Below, piece by piece: positions 56,031-64,000 of a stretch of DNA of 64,000 bases; positions within the stretch are counted from its first letter, which is position 1, and each line of letters begins with the position of its first letter. Source of the DNA: Janibacter sp. Soil728. Its GTDB lineage: Bacteria > Actinomycetota > Actinomycetes > Actinomycetales > Dermatophilaceae. The stretch covers positions 438,403 to 502,402 of the forward strand of contig NZ_LMRZ01000005.1 in NCBI RefSeq assembly GCF_001428305.1, in the 5' to 3' direction. Made by a program: the position numbers and the translations under genes. The notes beneath the pieces were generated by a model, which made no database searches, was not told the origin of the DNA, and saw nothing but the letters and a program-made list of their open reading frames with translations.

Positions 56031-57113
56031 TCAGGCCAGGGCGGCGTAGGCCTCGCGCAGCAGCGACTCGTCGGGACCCTCGAGGCGGCCGGGCTCGGCG
56101 AGGCCGTCGAGGACGACGAAGCGCAGGGTCGCCCCGCGGGTCTTCTTGTCCCGGCGCAGCGCGACCAGCAGCTCGTCGAAGGTCGCCCGCGAGTAGGTCG
56201 TCGGCAGGCCGAGGAGTCCCAGGACGTACCGGTGACGCTCGAGGAGGGCGGCGTCGATCCGCCCGGTCCGGTGGGCGATCTCGGCGGCGTAGACCATGCC
56301 GATCGCCACGGCCTCGCCGTGCCGCATCCGATAGCCCTCGTGGTGCTCGATGGCGTGCCCGAGGGTGTGGCCGTAGTTGAGGATCTCGCGCAGGTGCGAC
56401 TCGCGCAGGTCAGCGGCCACGACCGTGGCCTTGATGGCGATCTTGCGCTCGATGACCTCGCGCAGCGCGGCCGACCCGGGGTCCTGCACGGCCGACTCGT
56501 CCACCTCGACGATCTCGAGGATGCGCGGATCGGCGATGAACCCGCCCTTGACGACCTCGGCCAGCCCGGCCGACAGGTCCGCCGGCGGCAGGGTGCTCAA
56601 GTGGTCCAGGTCGCACAGGACCGCGGCCGGGGTGTGGAAGGCCCCGACGAGGTTCTTGCCCTCTGCGGTGTTGATCCCCGTCTTGCCTCCCACCGCGGCG
56701 TCGACCATGCCGAGCACGGTCGTCGGCACGTGGACGACGGCCACGCCGCGCAGCCACGCCGCTGCGGTCCAGCCACCGAGGTCGGTGACGCTGCCGCCAC
56801 CGACAGCGACGACCGCGTCGCTGCGGGTGAAGCCGGCCTGCCCCATGGTCGCCCACAGGTCGGCGGCGACGGTGACGGTCTTGGCTGCCTCTGCGTCCGG
56901 GACCGCGGCGACATGAACCTCGAGCCCGGCGTCACGCAGGGCCGTCACCACGGGCGCCGCGAGTCGCGCCAGGGGCGCACCGTGGACGACGAGGACCCGG
57001 GCCACGCCCTGTGGGAGCACCTCGGCCACCCGGGCGGAGACCCCGTGGCCGACGAGCACGTCGTAGTCCTCCCCGACAGGGATGGCCGTCACATCGTCGG
57101 TCACGCCGCTCAT
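56031..57113 (-). CDS. aroB: 3-dehydroquinate synthase
   Basis: A 360-residue NAD- and zinc-dependent enzyme for the second shikimate step. VGGGSVTDLGGWTAA binds NAD, VPTTVLGMVDAAVGGKTGIN is the family hallmark, and the zinc ligands lie in the REILNYGHTLGHAIEHH stretch. ATG overlaps the aroK stop by four bases. No aroQ follows, and the 3' end meets the palindrome. Confidence 0.97.
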   Translation of the reverse strand: MSGVTDDVTAIPVGEDYDVLVGHGVSARVAEVLPQGVARVLVVHGAPLARLAAPVVTALRDAGLEVHVAAVPDAEAAKTVTVAADLWATMGQAGFTRSDAVVAVGGGSVTDLGGWTAAAWLRGVAVVHVPTTVLGMVDAAVGGKTGINTAEGKNLVGAFHTPAAVLCDLDHLSTLPPADLSAGLAEVVKGGFIADPRILEIVEVDESAVQDPGSAALREVIERKIAIKATVVAADLRESHLREILNYGHTLGHAIEHHEGYRMRHGEAVAIGMVYAAEIAHRTGRIDAALLERHRYVLGLLGLPTTYSRATFDELLVALRRDKKTRGATLRFVVLDGLAEPGRLEGPDESLLREAYAALA

Positions 57114-57622
57114 GCATCCTCCAACCGGGACAGTGCCTCGGCGACGACGTCGTCGACCCCGCGCCCGGCGGTGTCCACCCGGTGGGTGGCCAGCGACTCG
57201 TAGGTCGGGCGACGGCTCTCCATGGTCTTGATCCAGCTCTGCCGGGGGTTGACCGACAGCAGCGGCCGGCTCTTGTCGAAGCCGATCCGCTTGGCGGCGT
57301 CAGCGATGCCGACGTCGAGGAAGAGCACGGTGTGTCCCTCCAGCGCCTCGGTCACTGCAGGGATCATCGGCGCGCCACCACCGAGCGCGAGGACGGTGCC
57401 GTCCTCACGGAGTGCATCGAGCACTGCGCGCTGCTCCGCCGCCCGGAAGTAGTCCTCGCCCGACTCGACGAAGAGGTCGGAGATGCTGCGCCCCTCCCGC
57501 TCCTCGACGAGGGCGTCGGTGTCGACGAGGCGTCGGCCGAGGCGCTCGGCCAGCCCTCGGGCGACCGTCGACTTGCCGACGCCGGGAGGACCGATGACGA
57601 CGACGAAGGGAGCCCCGCTCAC
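57110..57622 (-). CDS. aroK: Shikimate kinase
   Basis: A 170-residue kinase phosphorylating shikimate. P-loop GPPGVGKST at about residues 11-19, the [11 protein letters not shown] Mg/shikimate site, ALGGGAPM and SRPLL lid residues are intact. The GTG at 57622 overlaps the aroC stop (GTGA), preferred over an ATG nine bases upstream. Confidence 0.96.
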   Translation of the reverse strand: MSGAPFVVVIGPPGVGKSTVARGLAERLGRRLVDTDALVEEREGRSISDLFVESGEDYFRAAEQRAVLDALREDGTVLALGGGAPMIPAVTEALEGHTVLFLDVGIADAAKRIGFDKSRPLLSVNPRQSWIKTMESRRPTYESLATHRVDTAGRGVDDVVAEALSRLEDA

Positions 57623-58848
57623 GCCTCCCACGTCCGCATGAGCTCGGGGATCGACTCGAGGTAGGACCGGTGGTTGCGGGCGGTCTCCGCGACCGAGTCA
57701 CCGCCGAACTTCTCGACGCAGGCCTCCGCGAGGACGAGGGCGACCATCGCCTGGGCGACGACCCCGGCGGCCGGGACGGCACAGACGTCGGAACGCTGGT
57801 GGATGGCGGTCGCGGGGTCGGTGCCGGCCACGTCGACGGTCTCCAGGGCGCGCGGGACGGTGCTGATCGGCTTCATCGCGGCGCGCACGCGCAGCACGTC
57901 ACCGGTACTCATCCCCCCTTCGGTCCCCCCGGCACGACCCGTGCGCCGGTGGATGACGCCGGCGGAGTCACGCTCCATCTCGTCGTGGGCCGCGGACCCG
58001 CGACGGCGGGCGGTGGTGAAGCCGTCACCGACCTCGACCCCCTTGATCGCCTGGATGCCCATGAGCGCGCCGGCCAGACGCGCATCGAGCCGCCGGTCCC
58101 AGTGGACGTGACTGCCCAGCCCGGGCGGCAGGTCGTAGGCCAGCACCTCGACGACGCCGCCGAGGGTGTCGCCGTCCTTCTTGGCCGCCTCGATCTCGGC
58201 CACCATCGCGTCGGTGCCCTCGCGGGTCATCGCGCGCACGGGGTTGGCATCGAGTGCGTCGACATCGTCGGGTGTGGGCAGCGGCCCGTCGGCGGGCGCC
58301 TCACCCTCACCGATGGCGACGGTGTGCGCGACGAGGCGGATGCCGTAGGCCTGCTCGAGGAAGCGCTCGGCGATCTCGCCGAGGGCGACGCGCGCCGCGG
58401 TCTCGCGCGCGGAGGCGCGCTCGAGGATCGGGCGGGCCTCGTCGAAGCCGTACTTCTGCATGCCCACGAGGTCGGCGTGCCCCGGACGCGGGCGGGTCAG
58501 CGGACGGTTGCGGGCGATCTCCTTGTCGGCGCCGATGTCGTCGGCGGCGGCCAGGGCCGCGCTCTCGACGGGGTCGGCACCCATGACCGTCTCCCACTTG
58601 GGCCACTCGGTGTTGCCGATCATGACGGCCAGCGGCGAGCCGAGGGTGCTCCCGTGACGTACCCCGCCGAGGAAGGTCACCTGGTCCTGCTCGAACTTCA
58701 TCCGGGCGCCCCGGCCGTACCCGAGGCGGCGTCGGGCGAGAGCAGCAGCCACGTCCGAGGTCCTCACCTCGACCCCGGCGGGCAGCCCTTCGAGGGTCGC
58801 CACGAGGGCTTGGCCGTGCGACTCACCAGCGGTCAACCAACGCAACAT
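57619..58848 (-). CDS. aroC: Chorismate synthase
   Basis: A 409-residue FMN-dependent enzyme forming chorismate from [26 protein letters not shown] at the start, [28 protein letters not shown] and [10 protein letters not shown] motifs are all present. ATG 58848 gives the standard start; the longer open frame upstream overlaps aroE and is not conserved. Its product feeds trpE in this window. Confidence 0.97.
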   Translation of the reverse strand: MLRWLTAGESHGQALVATLEGLPAGVEVRTSDVAAALARRRLGYGRGARMKFEQDQVTFLGGVRHGSTLGSPLAVMIGNTEWPKWETVMGADPVESAALAAADDIGADKEIARNRPLTRPRPGHADLVGMQKYGFDEARPILERASARETAARVALGEIAERFLEQAYGIRLVAHTVAIGEGEAPADGPLPTPDDVDALDANPVRAMTREGTDAMVAEIEAAKKDGDTLGGVVEVLAYDLPPGLGSHVHWDRRLDARLAGALMGIQAIKGVEVGDGFTTARRRGSAAHDEMERDSAGVIHRRTGRAGGTEGGMSTGDVLRVRAAMKPISTVPRALETVDVAGTDPATAIHQRSDVCAVPAAGVVAQAMVALVLAEACVEKFGGDSVAETARNHRSYLESIPELMRTWEA

Positions 58849-58883
58849 GGGCGCAATCCTCGCACTTCGATCGCGGGGCGCCG

Positions 58884-59738
58884 TCAGGCGTCCGGGGTGT
58901 GGCCCAGCGCCGCTCGTCCTGCCGACTGCATCGCCTCGACCGGCGCGGGTGTCCCGGTGAACAGCTCGAACTGCCGCGCGGCTTGATGGACGAGCATCTC
59001 GAGCCCGGAGACGATCGTCGCACCGTGCTCGCGTGCGGCCCTCGCCAGCGGCGTCGGCCAGTCCGCGTAGACGACGTCGAGGAGGGTCACCCCGTCGAGG
59101 ACTCCGGTCAGGTGCCCGGCGGCCGCTGCGTTGGCCGGTCCTCCCGGCACGGTGGAGACGATCGCCGCGTCGCCGGTGAGTGACCACTCGTCCAGGGGCA
59201 CGATGAGCACGTCGACATCAGCGACGTCGCGCAGCTCCTCGGCTCGCTGCGGCGTGCGAGCAGCGACCGTGATGCGGGTGGCCCCGAGCCCCACGAGGCC
59301 GAGGAGGGCGGAGCGTGCCGTCGCGCCGGACCCGACGATCGTCGCCGAGGTGATGCCCGTGGCGCCCGCGTCCGCCAGCGCGCGGGTCACCCCGTGCACG
59401 TCGGTGTTGTCCCCGCGCCAGCCGGCATCGGTGCGCACGAGCGTGTTGATCGCTCCCGCACGGTGCGCGAGCTCGCTCACCTCGTCAGCCACCTCGAAGG
59501 CCGAGACCTTGAGCGGCATCGTCAGGCTGAGCCCGCGCCACGAGCCGTCCAGCCCGGCGACGAAGGGGGCCAACCCCCCTTCGTCCACGTCATGAGGGGT
59601 GTAGTCCCAGCCCGAGAGGCCAGCTGCCACATATCCCGCCCGGTGCAAGGTCGGCGACAGGGAGTGCCGGATCGGGCTCCCGAGGACCCCCGCGTGGTGG
59701 GTCGGGCTCAGCACCGGTCCTGGTTGTCCGCGCACCAC
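58884..59738 (-). CDS. aroE: Shikimate dehydrogenase
   Basis: A 284-residue NADP-dependent reductase of 3-dehydroshikimate. [16 protein letters not shown] binds shikimate, catalytic K77 is in LTMPLKVSA and D113 in RGDNTDVHG; the NADP loop is [17 protein letters not shown] at 59738 has AAGGAG eight bases upstream but lies 31 bp inside mltG; GTG at 59714 is a shorter alternative. The C-terminal segment [15 protein letters not shown] is typical. Confidence 0.94.
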   Translation of the reverse strand: MVRGQPGPVLSPTHHAGVLGSPIRHSLSPTLHRAGYVAAGLSGWDYTPHDVDEGGLAPFVAGLDGSWRGLSLTMPLKVSAFEVADEVSELAHRAGAINTLVRTDAGWRGDNTDVHGVTRALADAGATGITSATIVGSGATARSALLGLVGLGATRITVAARTPQRAEELRDVADVDVLIVPLDEWSLTGDAAIVSTVPGGPANAAAAGHLTGVLDGVTLLDVVYADWPTPLARAAREHGATIVSGLEMLVHQAARQFELFTGTPAPVEAMQSAGRAALGHTPDA

Positions 59739-60859
59739 TGGTCGAACTCCTTGGCGTTGTTGTCGTGCTCGCGCTGGGTGGTGGCGAACTTCGTCTCGCC
59801 CGTGTCCGGGTCGACCGTGACGAAGAAGAGCCAGTCACCGGGCTCCGGGTTGCCCGCCGCCTCGATGGCTGCGCCGCCCGGGTTGTTGATCGGGCCCGGC
59901 GGCAGACCCTTGTGCATGTAGGTGTTGTACGGGCTCGGACTGGCGCGCATCTCGTCCGTCGTACCGGCCTTGCCGCGCCCCTGGAAGATGTAGTGGACCG
60001 TGCTGTCCATGTTGAGCATGCCGACGGTCGGCCCGTCGACGTCCTTGAGGCGGTTCTCGATGACGCGGGCCACCTTGCTGCGGTCTGCGGCTCCGGACTC
60101 GCCCTCGACGATGGAGGCCACGATGAGCGTGCGCTCCCAGTCGTCCTTGGCGACGCCGGCCTTGGTGAGGTGGTCGGTCGTCAGCGTGATCATCGTGTTC
60201 AGCTGCGCGACGGCGCTGGTGCCCTTCTCGAACTCGTAGGTCGACGGAAAGAGCCATCCCTCGACATCGCCGCCGGCCTGCTCGGGCAGCTTGAGCTTGG
60301 CGGACTTCTCCGCCTTCTCGTACGCGGAGACGGGGGTGCCGGTGCCCTTGGCGAGCTTCGCGTAGATCTCGGAGCGCCACAGGCCCTCGGGGATCGTGAT
60401 GCCCTTGGCCACGCGGTTGGCCGGGTCGAGGAGGCGGTCGAAGGCGTCGGCGGCCGGCATCTCCTTGAGCATCGCGTACGTGCCGGGCTGGATCGAGGCG
60501 GCCTTGTCCGGCTGCGCCGTCGCGACCTGGGTGAAACCGCTCGTGGACTTCACGACCCCGGCCTCGACCAATGTCTCGCCGATCTCGGAGCCGGCCATCC
60601 CGGACGAGATGTCCACCTCGACCGACCCGTGCCCCGGTCCTGCGTAGTCCTTGGCCTCGGAGCTGCCCGGGATGAGCGAGCGCAACGAGCCGAAGGCGAA
60701 GAAGATCGCCACCAGGACGACGGCCGCGGCCAGGATCATCGCCAGGCAACCGGCTCCACCACGACGCGAAGAACGCGCCTGCGTCGATCGCTGCTGACGT
60801 CGGGTGCCGGCCACCTCGGCCGGCCCCTCGTCGAAGATGTCCTCGTGCAGCTCGCTCAT
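59708..60859 (-). CDS. mltG: Endolytic transglycosylase MltG
   Basis: A 383-residue YceG-family enzyme thought to cut nascent peptidoglycan strands at the membrane. A cytoplasmic basic tail is followed by one membrane helix (about residues 36-56, ACLAMILAAAVVLVAIFFAF-like), a LysM-like region and the catalytic core with Glu in ASIVEGESG and the conserved YNTYMHKGLPPGPINNPG near the end. It overlaps ruvX by four bases. Confidence 0.93.
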   Translation of the reverse strand: MSELHEDIFDEGPAEVAGTRRQQRSTQARSSRRGGAGCLAMILAAAVVLVAIFFAFGSLRSLIPGSSEAKDYAGPGHGSVEVDISSGMAGSEIGETLVEAGVVKSTSGFTQVATAQPDKAASIQPGTYAMLKEMPAADAFDRLLDPANRVAKGITIPEGLWRSEIYAKLAKGTGTPVSAYEKAEKSAKLKLPEQAGGDVEGWLFPSTYEFEKGTSAVAQLNTMITLTTDHLTKAGVAKDDWERTLIVASIVEGESGAADRSKVARVIENRLKDVDGPTVGMLNMDSTVHYIFQGRGKAGTTDEMRASPSPYNTYMHKGLPPGPINNPGGAAIEAAGNPEPGDWLFFVTVDPDTGETKFATTQREHDNNAKEFDQWCADNQDRC

Positions 60860-61381
60860 GCGTCCTTGCCCTTCAGCGGTGTGCGTCGGCGCGGCCGACC
60901 GACCCGTTCCCCGGGGGGTCTACCGGTTGCGCGTTCCGTGTCCAGCGCAGTCTGCAGGATGAGGACGGCGGCCACCTGGTCAACGACATCGCGATGACGG
61001 CGCCCGTCCAGTCCGCTCTCTCGCAGGCCACGATGAGCATCCACCGTGGTGAGCCTTTCGTCCACCAGGCGGATCGGCGTGTTGCCGATCGGTGCTTCAG
61101 CGAGCACCGCTCGCAGGCGTCTGGCCCAGGACCTGGCCTTGTCGGCCGCCGGTCCCTCGCTCCCGTCGAGGGAGCGAGGCAGGCCGACGACGAACTCCAT
61201 GGCGTCCATGTCCGTGGCGATCTGCACCACCCGGTCGACATCGCTGTCGTGCTCGAGATCACGCGGCACGGTCTCGACAGGTGTCGCGAGGAGGCCCGAG
61301 GGGTCGCTCGAGGCGACCCCGACCCGGGCCTCCCCCACGTCGATGCCGATCCGCACGCCGCGGCGCGCGGTACCGGCTGCG

Positions 61382-61389
<8 letters not shown>
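60856..61389 (-). CDS. ruvX: Putative Holliday junction resolvase / pre-16S rRNA nuclease
   Basis: A 177-residue YqgF-family RNase H-fold protein. RIGIDVGEARVGVASSDPSG carries the first catalytic Asp; VVGLPRSLDG, VDERLTTVDAHR (Glu) and a late DVVDQVAAVLIL helix follow. The family has been linked to 16S rRNA 5' processing as well as junction resolution. GTG 61389 overlaps the alaS stop by eight bases and has GGGAG upstream. Confidence 0.92.

Positions 61390-64000
<2,611 letters not shown>

Overview
The window is a high-GC (roughly 70%), densely packed bacterial chromosome segment. GTG starts are frequent and many genes overlap by four bases (ATGA or GTGA). Several genes point to an actinobacterium: an actinobacterial-type integration host factor (mihF), a degenerate PriA, an ANTAR response regulator, the TIGR02234 membrane protein inside the trp operon, and a TIGR03085-type protein. 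The gene order and the class 1B PyrD/PyrK pair suggest Micrococcales, perhaps the Intrasporangiaceae (Janibacter-like). The family-level placement is inference. Both ends are cut inside genes: a membrane protein at the left and alaS at the right.

Left part (1-24.5 kb). After the truncated membrane protein come a hotdog thioesterase and a DUF554 membrane protein on the plus strand. On the minus strand are an ANTAR response regulator, tRNA-Leu(CAA), pyruvate kinase and gltBD. A long minus-strand amino-acid block follows: hisE-hisG-PH-domain gene, hisF, then hisI-trpE-TIGR02234-trpC-trpB-trpA-MauE-DsbA-like-lgt, with most genes translationally coupled. A PnuC-family gene lies upstream of hisE and carries an FMN riboswitch, so it is best read as a riboflavin transporter (PnuX/RibM).

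Repeat region (23.5-24.4 kb). Between the pnuX leader and rpe there is no gene. It holds 23 near-contiguous hairpin units of 27-30 bp plus four 14-bp linkers, then five 37-bp direct repeats. The hairpin classes differ by a compensatory base-pair change. This is the most unusual feature of the window.

Middle part (24.5-43.7 kb). A conserved minus-strand actinobacterial backbone runs pyrR-pyrB-pyrC-carA-carB-pyrK-pyrD-pyrF-mihF-gmk-rpoZ-coaBC-metK-priA-fmt-rsmB-rpe. It links pyrimidine synthesis, nucleotide and cofactor supply, translation initiation and rRNA modification. A PyrR-binding RNA element overlaps the pyrR ribosome binding site region.

Right part (43.7-64 kb). metNIQ (plus strand, probably leaderless) with a Nudix/AI-2E pair separates pyrR from nusB-efp. 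A second accessory block holds a secreted lipase, a stand-alone glutamate-synthase-like FMN protein and an ABC transporter divergent from a two-component system; it separates efp from aroB. The window ends with alaS-ruvX-mltG-aroE-aroC-aroK-aroB. A short palindrome (TGCATTGCC, N4, GGCAATGCA) recurs four times in gene-end gaps and probably acts as a terminator family.
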